64,000 nucleotides of DNA from Whitmania pigra (taxonomy: Eukaryota; Annelida; Clitellata; Hirudinida; Haemopidae), in contig JAJTWR010000251.1 in assembly GCA_021613335.1 (NCBI GenBank), positions 145,001-209,000 of the forward strand, given 5' to 3'. The notes beneath the pieces were generated by a model. That model was not told where the DNA came from. It did not search any database and saw only the letters and a program-made list of their open reading frames with translations. The position numbers were made by a program, and so were the translations under genes. The stretch's first letter is position 1. Every line of letters starts with the position of its first letter. Below are positions 52,575 to 64,000 of this stretch, in pieces.

Positions 52575-55500
52575 ATGTTGCAAATGTTACTTTTGTATAT
52601 GCTGTTGAGTCTGATCCTCAATGAAATTGGTTTCTGCATCGAAAGAGGATGTCGTGGCAAAGGTTTGCGATTTTAAGATTCAGATTATTTATTTTAAATT
52701 GTAAACATTAAAAATTAATATTTAACAAATATTATATATAATATACGATTTGGTTTCTGCGTTTTTGTAAGATTACAAAACAATTTCAGATGAGGTCTGT
52801 GCAAAATGCAAATGTTCAGAAGAGAACACCATTGTGAACTGCGAAAATTTGGAATTGACAGAAATACCACGTCAATTACCGAAGAACTTGAAAACGCTTA
52901 TATTATCATTTAACAGAATAAGCTCTCTAGACCAAAATTCTTTCAGCAACTGTTCGAATCTGCAATACCTTGATCTGGCATCGAACAACATTTCTAATTT
53001 GTCTCCCAACGCTTTTAGAGATGTTCCAATCCGATACCTATATCTACAATCCAATATTTTGGACTTGAGTTTCAACACTCAAGTCTTTCGTCTTCTGAGC
53101 CAAACTTTAAAGGAATTGAATATAAGCCACAACTCTAAAACACCACATCGTGTTATTAATAACTTGAGCATGCTGGAGAGACTTAGTATCGACGGGCATT
53201 TGATCGACGGATTTGGAGAGAGTTTTTCCACTTTGAAAAGCCTACATACGTTAACGATAGGAAGACCTTTGGTCACATTAACCAACTCGACGTTTATTAA
53301 TTTTCAAAACACTCCTTTAAAAAATTTGATTTTAGCGGGAGCAGGGATAAAAGAAATAGAAAGCGAGGCATTCCGATCTTTGCTTGCTTTAAGAACTATA
53401 GATCTGAGTAATAACTACAGACTTAGATTTGCAATTGTAACACATTCAATAAAAAGTTTGTGCGATGATTTGGAAAATCTCACTTTGACGAATATTTATG
53501 GAAAGTATGATACGTATGTCTATTTGGAAGAAGAATTTTTCAAAGAATTGAGCAAGAAGAATCTAAAGATGTTAAAATTGGATCACAATAATTTGAATAA
53601 AATAAGCAGTAAAATGTTTATTTACACTCGGAGTTTGGAATATTTGGATGTTTCCCATAATTATTTGCAATATATTAACAATTGGCCACTATATGTTACC
53701 TTCCTAGTAAACATGACGTTTGCTAATTTCGAAGAACAAGTAAGAAATGATTTAGGCAGAGCAAATCTGGAAAATGCTCTAGTAATTAAACATTCTAGAA
53801 AAATGTGCAAAGCCAAAGATATCACAATCATTCAACCTTGTAAAATTAATGATAATTGGGATCCTGTGTGTATACTCTGCCCTAGAAATTTAGAGGAATT
53901 GCGCCTTACCCGTTGCAGAAACAAAGGCTTATACATTCCGGTTACTCTGATTTTCGGAAATTGCAAAATATCAAAATTTACCTATAGAGATAATGGAATA
54001 GAATTTATTAGTAACCCCATTGTTTTGTTTCGGCCAACTTCAGCTAATCCAGTTTCTCTAGATTTCGGTGATAACAGTATGGAAGGCTTATCTTCAGATT
54101 TCTTGAAATTGAGCATCGAAAGAGGCCTTATAGTTGGTAAATAGAGTTGTTGATATTATTTAAAAGTATATTATTATTAAATAAATTTCAATTTCATTTC
54201 TCTCTTCCAAAGGTCGACTCATCCTCGATGGAAACAATTTAGCACAACAATTGGAACAAGACAAACTTGGTGAAACATTTGGAATTTATTTAAACCTTAC
54301 AGAACTGAACCTTGCTAACAATAAATTGATCAATTCTACAGCAGAAAGTGATTTACAGCTTGCCATTTTCGCCGGCGTTAATGTAACATATTGATCGATT
54401 TGCATCGACATTTGCTCAATCAAAATGAAATTTTTGCACATGTGAACAATTTATTTTTGCAACCCAATTCAGTCCATTATTTTAAGAGTTATGCTAAAAT
54501 TAAAGAGTGATTGAAGCCTTAATTATTTGTATTGTGAATTTCACTCTGATAGCTAAAAAATAATTAAATGAAGCGGTAAATATATTAGTCATGCATAATT
54601 ATGCAAGTTGCATTTGTTACTAAACAATTTATTTTATTCTTTCAGGTTTTTGGATCTAAATTACAACAGCTTTGCGTTTTTTGAACCTGGTTCTATGTCG
54701 GAAATTTCTTCGTTGAGCCATGAACATGGCTACGGATGGTTAACTCTGCACATTGAGCATAACCCTCTCAGGTGCTCTTGTGATTCCATGGATTTCATAA
54801 ACTGGATTATAGAAAACAAAACAAAAATTAATAATTTCGAAAAGATCACTTGCAAATACGGAGATACAATCCTCAAACTGACTGACCTTTACCATATGGC
54901 TTATGGTATTAACTTGTCGTGTTATTACTTACTACCATATACAATAACGGGAGCTATTTTGACTTTGTTGATAATAAGCATTGTTATCGGCATGATTGTT
55001 CGTAAGTACCGATGGAGCATTCGCTATTACCTGGCTAAACACACTCTAAAAAGGAAACAATATCAACTTTTCTTGAATCAATCGCAAGAATATGTTTACG
55101 ATGCTTTTGTCTCGTATGAAATGAACGATAGGAGTTGGATCGTAAAGGAACTCATTATGAATTTAGAAAATAAAAGTTCTGCTATTCGAGCAAGTTCAAC
55201 GGCAGCACAACAACAAACATTTGCAAGTGAAGAAAGTAAATATTGAAATTTAACAAAAATTCCTGCTATTCTAAATACTTCTGATAAATCGGCAGTTGTT
55301 GAAGATAAAAGATCTTTGCTAAAAGGGGACGAAACTAATGAGGATGAAGTCACTTTTACTCTTTGCATACACGAAAGAGATTTTGAACTGGGAAATAGAA
55401 TAGAAGAAAACATTGTGAATGCAATCCAAATGAGCAGGTGGTTAATCAACAAATAATTAAATTATAACATTTTAATTAAATAACTTCAAACATTTTATAT

Positions 55501-55894
55501 TATTATGTTTTTACAAAAGAATGGTCATTCTCGTCGTTTCAAAACACTTCATAAAAAGCAAGTGGTGTCGCCTGGAACTGGAGATGGCAAAGATGGAAAG
55601 TTTGGAAAGAGGAAGAAACATTGTGGTTGCTATGCTTCTGGAGCCGATCCAGGAAACATTGGATAGCCTGGAATGGTTTATGAAGCAATACACCTATCTT
55701 GAGTGGTTCAAATGTGACTCGGAAAGGTAGATTTGTGATTTTAAATTTGACGTGAAATGACCCTATGTTAAAATAATGTAGAAAGAGCAGTTATACAAAT
55801 TATTAACAGAAATATAAATTTTTAAATTGATTTCACTTTTTGCAGCAAAAAAGTCAAATTTTGGAAGAGAATGAAAACTGCACTTAGAAAATAA
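52575..55894 (+). pseudogene. TLR: TLR-E: Toll-like receptor with truncated exon 3 (probable pseudogene or secreted form)
   Basis: Exon 1 52575-52662 (MLQMLLLYMLLSLILNEIGF), exon 2 52790-54136 (intact, 1347 nt), exon 3 from 54213, exon 4 54646-55437, exon 5 55520-55726 and exon 6 55846-55894. Exons 1-2 encode signal peptide, LRRNT (CAKCKCSEENTIVNC) and LRRs with the four-Cys insertion. By comparison with TLR-D about 150 bp is deleted at 54,329/54,330, removing the last 110 or so nt of exon 3 and its donor. I find no substitute donor in the right phase, and reading through gives a stop soon after (VNVTY*). Exon 4 has the TGA shared with TLR-D. TIR boxes YDAFVSYE, LCIHERDFELG and VKFWKRMK persist. 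The gene could still make a secreted LRR fragment. Confidence 0.85.
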
Positions 55895-56439
55895 AATAAA
55901 GAATTGTATATCTACATGTCAAAGCGAAAATATCAATTAATCATATTAATAATTATCTAAATAATTATCTGCAATTCTTAAGCGAGAAGATTCTCTTTTT
56001 TCATAATTTATTTATTCTAAATTTAAATGGAATGACTGGATCTGGCTTAACTGTTGCCTAATGTTGATCGAACGAATAACATTTAATTTATTAAATTATT
56101 TTGATCTTCATGTCAAAACGAATTTTCATATGCCATGTCTCTTACAAATTTGTAAATATCGTAATGTTCATTTTATGAATATTATTTATTCGAGTTAATT
56201 TGGTTTTATCTTTTGATTTTTTTAAATGTATAATAATTGATAATAACTTTATCTAACTTTATCTAAGTTGCATTCAGTGGCACTGCCACTGATTTTGTCG
56301 CCCGGAGCCGAGATTTGCCACCCCATCCCCATTGGACGCTGATAATCCGTTGACTTTCAAAGTTCCAGAATGCCCTCAAATATTTATTTTTATGGAACTA
56401 CTCAAAGCTCTAATTTTAGACCTCTCCTATTAGTTCGTT

Positions 56440-56550
56440 AGTTATTAGCGCTCCTACCCAAGGTCGCTTATGTCGGTGCAGGCTGGGTTTCGAACACGAC
56501 AAAATACGACATTATCGCAGTATGCAGGCAACCATTCGGCCAACTTGCAA
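56440..56550 (-). mobile_element. SINE family 1 fragment, minus strand
   Basis: The reverse complement contains the head around GTTGGCCGAATGGTTGCCTG, the B box GTTCGAAACCC and CCTGCACCGACATAAGCGAC, matching the copies at 31.6 and 39.9 kb. The tail is degraded. Confidence 0.85.
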
Positions 56551-56969
56551 TAATAAAACTTATGCGAACTGACACAACGAAATATTGCAAGATTCTGTCA
56601 TATTTGATAAGGCTCGGCTTATCTCTAAATATTAATATAAATTAAAATCGCCTTTAATTTGAAGACTTGCACCAAACTATCAGTGTTGTAAAAATTACCT
56701 CATTTAAGTAATTAAGTAAAAGAAAAAGTAATACCCTTAAGTATAACTAAAAGTATTGTCTCAAAAATTTACTCAAGTAAAAGTTAAATTTTAGATGCTA
56801 AAATTTACTCAAGTAAAAGTTAAATTTTAGATGCTAAAATTTACAGCATTAAAAAATTACTTTTAAGTAAAAATTACAAGTAACTTTGATGCTGCCATTA
56901 TTGCGATCATGCATCATTCCGTATTATTTAAAAGGAATTGTTTCAAAATGTGCAAAAATTGCTAGCCAC

Positions 56970-57545
56970 ACAGATGAGATATTTTGACAGATGACTGTCA
57001 GATTTTATACGTAACTTAATCGATCAAATTAGAGGACTTTTTACGCTCATTTCAAATTCCAAATCTTTAAGTATCAATCATCTTGACTTTGACGACTTTT
57101 ATGACATGTTTTAAAATTTCATGCTAAAAACTGAAATTTAAGACTTGACCTGTACAATAAAGCTTTCGACAAATGAGATATTTTGACAGATAAATGTCAG
57201 ATTTTATACGAAACTTAATCGATCAAATTAAAGGGCTTTTTAACTGCATTTCAAATTCCAAATCGTTAAGTATCAATCATCTGGACTTTTATGACATGTT
57301 CTAGCCACTGTTTCATCAAAAAAAAAAACTGAAATTTTAGACTTGATGACCTGTTCAATAAAGTTTTCGACAGATGAGATATTTTGACGGATGACTGTCA
57401 GATTTTATACGAAACTTAATCGATCAAATTAAAGGGCTTTTCAATCTCATTTCAAATTCCAGATCGTTAAGTATCAATCATGTTTAGACATTAAATTCAA
57501 ATCAAAATTTTATCAAATTAGACATCTGAACAAAGGATGAAAAAA
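56970..57545. repeat. Tandem repeat, about 200-bp unit, three copies
   Basis: The word GAGATATTTTGACAGATGAC and its variants, then GTCAGATTTTATACG and AACTTAATCGATCAAATTA, recur near 56,975, 57,175 and 57,375. Each is followed by CATTTCAAATTCCA and AAGTATCAATCAT. The copies differ by small indels. Confidence 0.85.
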
Positions 57546-58268
57546 ACTAGAATTTTGGTCTTGATGACCTGTACAAACTTAAACTGTAGAAGAACGATTG
57601 CCAATGGTTCCGTTCCATCTCTTGTCTTCGCATCGAAGGTACCACGTCTGTTTGGATGAATAACATCCGATTACGATGTCGTCACCTTTTCTCTTCAACC
57701 ATGTATCCTCAGGCGGCAATATGTCCAGACATTCATCAGCTTGTTACAAATTGTTAACAATATCAGCAGTTACAATTAAATAGTATTCACTAAACATGCT
57801 TTGTTTTGTCCAAATCAGCTTTTGGTATTTTGATTTCACAAGTCGGTTTCAAAGAGCATTTGCTATGCAATAATTCCAGAACATGTCTTTTGCAACCAAA
57901 ATATTTGAAACTTTTTCGAATAATGTCCATTGTAGATGAAGTTGTAAACGCATAAATTTTTTTGAGAGCAGCTTCTTGTTATCTGATAATTTTTCTAAGA
58001 AAAAAACTTTTTGTGTAATTACTTTCACATAAAATTAAAATTAGTTCCCAACATCAAAGCTAAACAAGTAATTTTAATTTCAAAGGGAATTGCCAATTAT
58101 TATTATTAATAATAAAAACTTATCAATATAAAAGTTTTGGCGTTTTCCATTCCATCTTAGTTGTATTCTCTACAGAGTTTTATTCCAAAATAATTTTTGG
58201 AAGTTTGCAACAAGATTAACTTGCAATCAGATTGCGCTTTGATCACTTTGCAATCAGATTAAATTCAG

Positions 58269-59440
58269 ATGTTGAAAAGGTTGCTTTTGTATATGTTCTT
58301 GAGTTTGATCCTCAATAAAATTTGTCACTGTGTCGAGAGAGGATGTCTTGGAACAGGTTTGTGATTTTGCATTTCAAATTATTAATTATAAATTTTAAAC
58401 ATTAAAATATTATTATTATTGATAATATTCCAATTTGGTTTCTCTGTTTTTGGGAGGTTACAAAACAATTTCAGATGAAGTCTGTGCAAAATGCGAATGT
58501 TCAGAAAAGAACACCGTTGTGACGTGCGACGATGTGGGTTTGACAGAAATACCGCATCGATTGCCGAGAAACTTGAGCAAACTTATATTAAAGTGGAACT
58601 TTTTAGTCTCTCCCGACGAAATTTCTTTTAGCAATTGTTCGAATCTGCAATACCTTAACCTGGTAAGGAACAGCATTTATAAGCATTTATACCTTCTAAC
58701 ATTTTTAGAGATGTTCCAATTCAATTCCTATATCTACAAAATAACAATTTGGACTTGAATCTCAACACTGAAATTTTTTTCCACTGAGCCAAATTTTACT
58801 TGAATTGAATGTAATGGAAAACCCCAAAATACTGCATCGTGTTTTTAATAATTTATACAAGTTGGAGTCACTTAGCATTGATGGAAATTTGTTCGTCGAA
58901 TTTGGAGACAGTTTTTCCACTTTGAAAAGCTTACAGTCGTTAGTAATAGGATATCCTTTGGATAAATTAGTTAACTCGATGCTCATTTGCTTTCAAAACA
59001 TTTCCTTTAAAAAATTTACTTTAAAAACATCACGGATAAAGAAAATAGAAAACGAGGCATTCCGACCTTTGAAGGAATTAAAACTTCTAGATCTGTAAAA
59101 CGTCGAAGGACTTAAATTTGCAAATGTAACACATTCTATAGCCAGTTTATCTAATGGTTTGGAAGAACTTTTTTTGACAAATAAAGGCCAGCTTTATCCG
59201 TCCGAGTTTTTGGCAGAAGAATTCTTCAAAGAATTGAGCAAGAAGAAGAATTTGATTCAAATTATTTGAAGATGTTAAAAATCGATCAAAATAATATAAT
59301 TCGAATAAGCAGTAAAATGTTTATCTACACTAGAAGTTTAGAATATTTGGATATTTCTCATAATAATTTGGAGCATTTTGGCTATTGTCAGCTGTTTGGT
59401 ACCCTCCTCGTGATCATGTCGTTTGCTAATTTGTGCATAA
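58269..59440 (+). pseudogene. TLR: TLR-F: truncated Toll-like receptor pseudogene
   Basis: Exon 1 58269-58356 (MLKRLLLYMFLSLILNKICH) and the start of exon 2 at 58,475 (VCAKCECSEKNTVVTC, then LRRs) are well kept. A small duplication around 58,675-58,695 shifts the frame, and more stops follow (for example TAA at 59,096). LRR pieces continue to MFIYTRSLEYLDISHNNLEH and VIMSFANL. Homology to TLR-E stops at about 59,432, where a LINE begins. Exons 3-6 are absent. Confidence 0.92.
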
Positions 59441-61250
59441 CTGACCCAAATGAATGAAAAGATAATGCTTTCGATCATCGAAAAACTTAACGAGTGCTTC
59501 AACAAATCAATGAAGTTACTGTCAAAGACTTTTCAGAACATGATGACGCAGGTAGCCAAATTACTGGCCGAGTGTCTTCAGAATGCACTCGCCCCAGAGG
59601 TTGGATTCAATGGAGAAAAAGTCGAGTCTAAAGAAGAGACGAGCAATGACAGAAATGAAGCAGTAAAGATCGCCACAAAGACACTCTTGGACTTTGAAAG
59701 GGAGAAGGAAGAGATGATACTTCGGGCCAACAATGTCACTGTCTCGGGCCTACCCTCTTGACCAAATAACAGAGACGTTGATTTGTTCGGAGATTTCTGT
59801 GGAAACAATCTGACTGTAAAGCCTCGGGTGATCACAGCCAGACGATTGGGCAGAGATAACAAAAATCCTAATGCTAGGCTCTGCGTTACATTGGAGAATG
59901 TAGAGGCGGTTAAAGATGTAATTTCATCATCTAGACTCCTTCGCGCCTTACAAGACTCCGAAGTCAGTAGAGTATTTTCAATCATGATCTCACCCGTCTA
60001 TAGTCCGAAGAGGCGTACGCTCTCAGATTGGCCAAACGTTCTTCCAGAATTCAGAAAAATATTACAGCCTTTTCCATAACAGTCCCTTAACACGTAAATG
60101 GATGCTCACAAATATTAGAAGCTATAAGAATAAGTTTAACGAAGTACTTTTGTTTTTAGTTTGGAGGATCCAGACATTTTATGTTTGACTGAAACATGAC
60201 TGACCAAAGACGTTCCAGATTCTATGTTCTGTGTCGGGAACAAGATCAAATACTATAGTTTTGCTAAAACCTGTCGTAACTCTATTATTAAATACTACGA
60301 ATCCCTTGAACCTAATCTTCTTCGGAGCAGAAATACAGGTAGATTCCACAGATACATTAGTAGAAAGCTACAATCTCGTGTCAACATATTAGAGATTGCT
60401 CTATCATCCGGAACTCTTACTCTTATTCCTCCGAAATAAGTGATATCTTCAACTTCAATTTGTCATCAGTTTTTACAATTGAAGATAACGAGAACCTTAT
60501 GACCTCTTGTGACACCCAAGCAGAAATGAACGAAGTCAAGTTTACTCCAGATGTTGGGAGAATGACCTTGCTTGGCTTTAATTCCTCATTGTTGACGGGA
60601 CCAACATTGTTTTAAAAAAGTGTGCATCCTCTCTGGCTTTAGCGCTTGCCCCTATATTTGACATTTCCCTTAAAGATCACAAGTTGCCCTGTGACTGGAA
60701 AACGGCATTAGTCACTCTTACACATAAAAATGGTCCCATCACCTACCCTGGAAACTACAGGCCCATCTCAATCACATCAACCTGTTGCTGTGCAATGGAG
60801 CGGATTATTAACAAATCGCTTATGCATCATCTAACACAACATAAATTAATAGACAGTAATCAAAACGGATTTATGAGTGACATATCCACTGTAACAAATC
60901 TACTTGAATGCACGCAACAATGGTCGGAAGCACTCCAGTCCAGACATTCTGTGGACATCATATACCTAGACTTTAAAAAGGCATTTGAATCCGTAGCGCA
61001 CAACAAGCTTTTAACCAATTACAATGTTACGACATCCATGAAAACGTTATGGAGTGGCTCGCCAACTTTCTTTCACAGAGGAACAGCGTGTTAATATAGA
61101 TGGAGTTGTATCAAATATCGTTCCTGTGATTAGTGGTGTCCTCCAAGGCAATGTGCTTGGCTCCACACTCTTTTCATTATACATCAATGATCTTCAGCGC
61201 ATATTTAATGATAACCAACTGCACTGAACAAGCTTGAAAATGCCCTGAGT
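59441..61250 (+). mobile_element. CR1/L2-like LINE, damaged, truncating TLR-F
   Basis: Pieces in order on the plus strand: an ORF1-like coiled part (59,450-59,758), ITARRLGRDNKNPNARLCVT (59,840-), an apurinic endonuclease motif DPDILCLTET (about 60,168), and reverse transcriptase motifs NYRPISITSTCCCAMERIIN (60,750) and SVDIIYLDFKKAFESVAHNK (60,950), ending LYINDLQRIFND near 61,210 before the YADD box. Stops and frameshifts separate them. It is inactive. Clade placement is from memory of motif style. Confidence 0.85.
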
Positions 61251-61689
61251 ACAATATTTTGCGCAAAATTTTACATTTGGTTGTTACTTAATAAATATTA
61301 TTTTTGCTTTGGCGTAATGCTATTCCGTGATTGGAAAAGGAATGTCAAATTATTATAAAAGTTTGATTAAACAGATAAAAACATTTTTTACAAGCAATTT
61401 CATTATAGGGAGATTTCACAAGTAGGTAATTATAAACAATATCCATCCATCTTAAAATGTATAAATGTTTATAATTACGTAATGACTTGTCATACTAAAT
61501 TTAAATTAAATTTTAAAAGTAAACAATATAAGAAATAACAAATTGTTTAAAAAATACTAAAATAATTTTTATAACTGAGATATATTTTAAGCTATAAATT
61601 TAAAATGCTTTACTTAATTGTAATCACTTAGTTTTTATCTTCAAGTTTTCTCTTATTTTAACCCTTATCCGGTTCATGCCAAAAGGTTT
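61251..61689. other. AT-rich spacer
   Basis: I see no gene or recognised repeat. Confidence 0.5.
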
Positions 61690-62170
61690 TCCGAATTTTT
61701 GTTTCGGACCTTCTTCAGCCTTATCATGGTGCATTTTCAACAGAACTTACCTTTTTTGGAGCATATGACACTAAAGTTTGGTTGCTATCAAATGTGAAGA
61801 TCGAAGGTAATTCGATTCTGTTTTGTGCTGGCATGCTTTGAGGAATGTCTCGTTTATTCTTGAGCATGGTTCCTGTATAGGTCATATCTTGAGCAATTCG
61901 TCTGCCAGAGCAACGTTTGTGAATAAGTTATCTCCCACCGACCACATTTGAACCAAGGTGATATCATTCTTTTCACAACATGTGCACCTGATTCTGATCT
62001 CTGACTTCTGACAATTTGATTGCCCCCAATATAAAACTCCACGTTTATTGGATAAAAGGGGCACTGCATCACCACACCTTTATTCCATATTTGGCAGATT
62101 TACTTAGAATTTGCTGCCTAAATGAGCATTGTGCTCTGAATGAAATTGCAGCTATGTCTGCTCCAAGAAT
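61690..62170 (-). mobile_element. piggyBac transposase relic
   Basis: Minus-strand translation gives ISFRAQCSFRQQILSKSAKY then GIKVW (compare VPFRGRCxFRQYIPSKPAKYGIKxW), GDNLFTNVALADELLK (compare DNWFTSxPLAEELL), TGTMLKNKRDIPQSM and SNQTLVSYAPKK. Frameshifts and stops are present, and the first part of the protein is missing. Confidence 0.85.
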
Positions 62171-62559
62171 TTAGGCATTTCGTGGCAACAAACATTGTCC
62201 AAACGTTTCGAAAAATAGCTAGCCATATTTTAGAACATCAATTTAAAAAATTTACTAATGTAATTAGCTCTATAATGATAAATTTACTAATATAGCAACG
62301 TCTTAAACTATTTTTTTATGGGCTGCATATTGCTCAAAGATTAGCTCAATAACGAAATAAGTCGAACATAATTTCATTTTTCAGTTCCATGCTTAGCAAT
62401 CCAGCAAGTGCTGACATCATCTACGGATGGATTTGCAAAATAAGGAGTGGCTTACTCTAAGCCTTTTTATAATTAATATACTAAGATTTTCATTACACTA
62501 ATACTTATCGTGTATTACACGTAATTATGCATTCATAACACTAACAAAAGTCCTCTCCT

Positions 62560-63255
62560 GTTGCAAACGAATGCAGTCAAGAGAATCTTCGGAGAGGGAA
62601 CCCATTTGGACGGTTGTTTGTCATCCAAATATGAATAGCCCTACCGTCATATTTTTGGACTTTGTTGACGTGTTCTTGGTCCAATGGGGCTGTATCAGAA
62701 ACGATGGTGACAGAATACTAACTGATCCCTCTCCCAAGCCACCAGGTCTGGAATTCTGAGATTCCCTTCAACATTAATTCGAGGCTCAATTTTGGTGATG
62801 TAGCCTTTCTTGGTCAGCTTCTATTCTAATTGGCGGACAAGATTGTTATGCCGCTCTCTTCTTTCTGCATCCCTACATAGGCAAACCTGGAAGATATGGT
62901 CCAGGCACTCAAAGGCACCACACCCGGAATCACAATAGGTGTTCATCTCTGGGTGATACCTTGAGATCCTAAGATTTGTCGGGAGTACGGCAGTCCTGAC
63001 TTTGGTACATTGTATGTATTCGCTTGGGGGCATCCTGAATTGACCGTCCACTATCCAATCACTAATTCCAATCCCTTGGGTGAACGATTGAAGCCCATAT
63101 CCATCGACAGAGTCGTACAAACTTGCCGCAGTTTCGTGTTTCAGTTGTTTTTTGGCTGCGGGTCCTTTTGCTATTCCGAATTTTCTGTATTCGCAGAGGA
63201 TTGCACTATTATCCTTCAACGTATCAAGCAGAACGTTGAGCTTATGGCGCCATAC
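62560..63255 (-). mobile_element. R2-like LINE 3' part (second family)
   Basis: The minus-strand frame from about 63,255 runs to a TAG at 62,823-62,821 and reads on in the same frame. It has TKVRTAVLPTNLRISRYHPE, the CCHC knuckle CDSGCGAFECLDHIFQVC, and after the stop RIPDLVAWERDQ, then by frameshift VTIVSDTAPLDQEHVNKVQK, the restriction-like endonuclease core of R2-type proteins. It differs clearly from the 46.8-kb element. It is 5'-truncated at an (ATT)n tract. Confidence 0.8.
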
Positions 63256-63264
63256 AAAAAAACA

Positions 63265-63471
<207 letters not shown>

Positions 63472-63564
63472 ATAATTTTCACCTATTTTTATGCAACGGA
63501 ATAAATAATTTTCTAAATGTACGTATTTATTTTTAATTTGTAAAACTTCATCCACACTTTACAG

Positions 63565-64000
63565 CAGGGGTCTCAAACTCAAATTGCTCCGAGGGCCAAG
63601 TGATGACTTGTAAAGTTCCTCGAGGGCCGCATAGCCAGAACTTGTTTAAAATGATAAAAAGTTAATAAACAAGACAACGTAACAAGAACGTAGTGCTTTA
63701 CAAACTTTCTAAAATCCATTTATTACAAATGTAATGTAGTCAATTTATGTATTGTTTTTGGCGTATCTGTATTTGGTTAACTTAGGTTTCAGTCACTTTC
63801 TGTACTGACTGCTGACCTGGCAGAGTTTTGCGTCAACAAGGGCATCAATATTAGGCTTGATTTTGTGAGAAGAAACCAATCTCAGTGTTGCTTGCAAATG
63901 TTCATTAGTGAGCTGTGACCTTAGTACAGACTTGTTAACTTTCATGGATGAGAAAAATTGTTCACGTGCATATGTACTGCCAAACATTGCAAGAATCCTT
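63565..64000 (-). mobile_element. hAT element end with transposase C-terminus, runs off the window
   Basis: It starts with a hAT-like terminal repeat CAGGGGTCTCAAACTC and GAGGGCC words. The minus-strand frame 63,987-63,793 reads FGSTYAREQFFSSMKVNKS, LRSQLTNEHLQATLRL and PNIDALVDAKLCQVS, the C-terminal dimerisation part of hAT transposases (compare FGSTYxCEQxFSxMKxNKSxLRxxLTDEHL). The frame is open here; whether the rest is intact lies outside. Confidence 0.85.

Larger units (their letters stand above)
55895..58268. other. Intergenic, TLR-E to TLR-F
   Basis: AT-rich. It contains a minus-strand SINE, a duplicated TTTACTCAAGTAAAAGTTAA motif (56,767 and 56,805) and a three-copy tandem repeat, given separately. 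From about 58,000 it matches the D/E upstream flank. No gene seen. Confidence 0.5.

Overview
The window is AT-rich animal nuclear DNA: spliced genes with GT-AG introns, long (ATC)n and (ATT)n microsatellites, and many DNA transposons, LINEs, SINEs and satellites. There are no operons, CRISPR arrays or bacterial signals. Toll-like receptors (TLRs) of the single-cysteine-cluster type, a syndecan and a glutamate-cysteine ligase modifier subunit point to an invertebrate bilaterian. A lophotrochozoan is my best guess, but the sequence does not fix the phylum.

Layout. 1-4.3 kb: 3' part of a syndecan-like gene (+) with introns full of ATC repeats. 8.65-11.3 kb: a complete six-exon GCLM gene (+). 12.2-59.4 kb: a TLR cluster, named here A to F. 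TLR-A (-, 12,206-16,882) and TLR-C (+, 32,188-35,639) are intact over six coding exons; summed exon lengths are multiples of three and predict 935 and 943 aa. TLR-B (+, 20.2-23.6 kb) is a pseudogene with four lesions. TLR-D (+, 39.4-43.3 kb) is broken by an exonic SINE and two nonsense codons. TLR-E (+, 52.6-55.9 kb) lost the end of exon 3 and its splice donor. TLR-F (+, 58.3-59.4 kb) is degraded and cut off by a LINE. A further TLR scrap lies at 45.8-46.3 kb. B and C form one subfamily; D, E, F and the scrap form another.

Between the receptors lies a transposon graveyard: mariner, Ty3-like pieces, a Tc1-like element inside a satellite, hAT pieces, an ORF1-only LINE with a poly(A) tail, R2/NeSL-like LINEs (one with an inverted 5' part), a CR1/L2-like LINE, MULE and piggyBac relics, two tRNA-derived SINE families, and a foldback/MITE family built from short CAAAAYAGCCCCGT-like units.

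The most interesting material is in the TLRs. The TIR domain is split over three exons. It carries a long variable insertion between helix A and box 2. Four of the five copies with a TIR replace the BB-loop proline. D and E share an in-frame TGA inside that insertion, which a frame-preserving 60-nt GT-AG mini-intron could remove. Paralogue pairs are mosaics: near-identical blocks, chiefly the membrane/TIR exon, alternate with diverged leucine-rich-repeat blocks, as expected from gene conversion.
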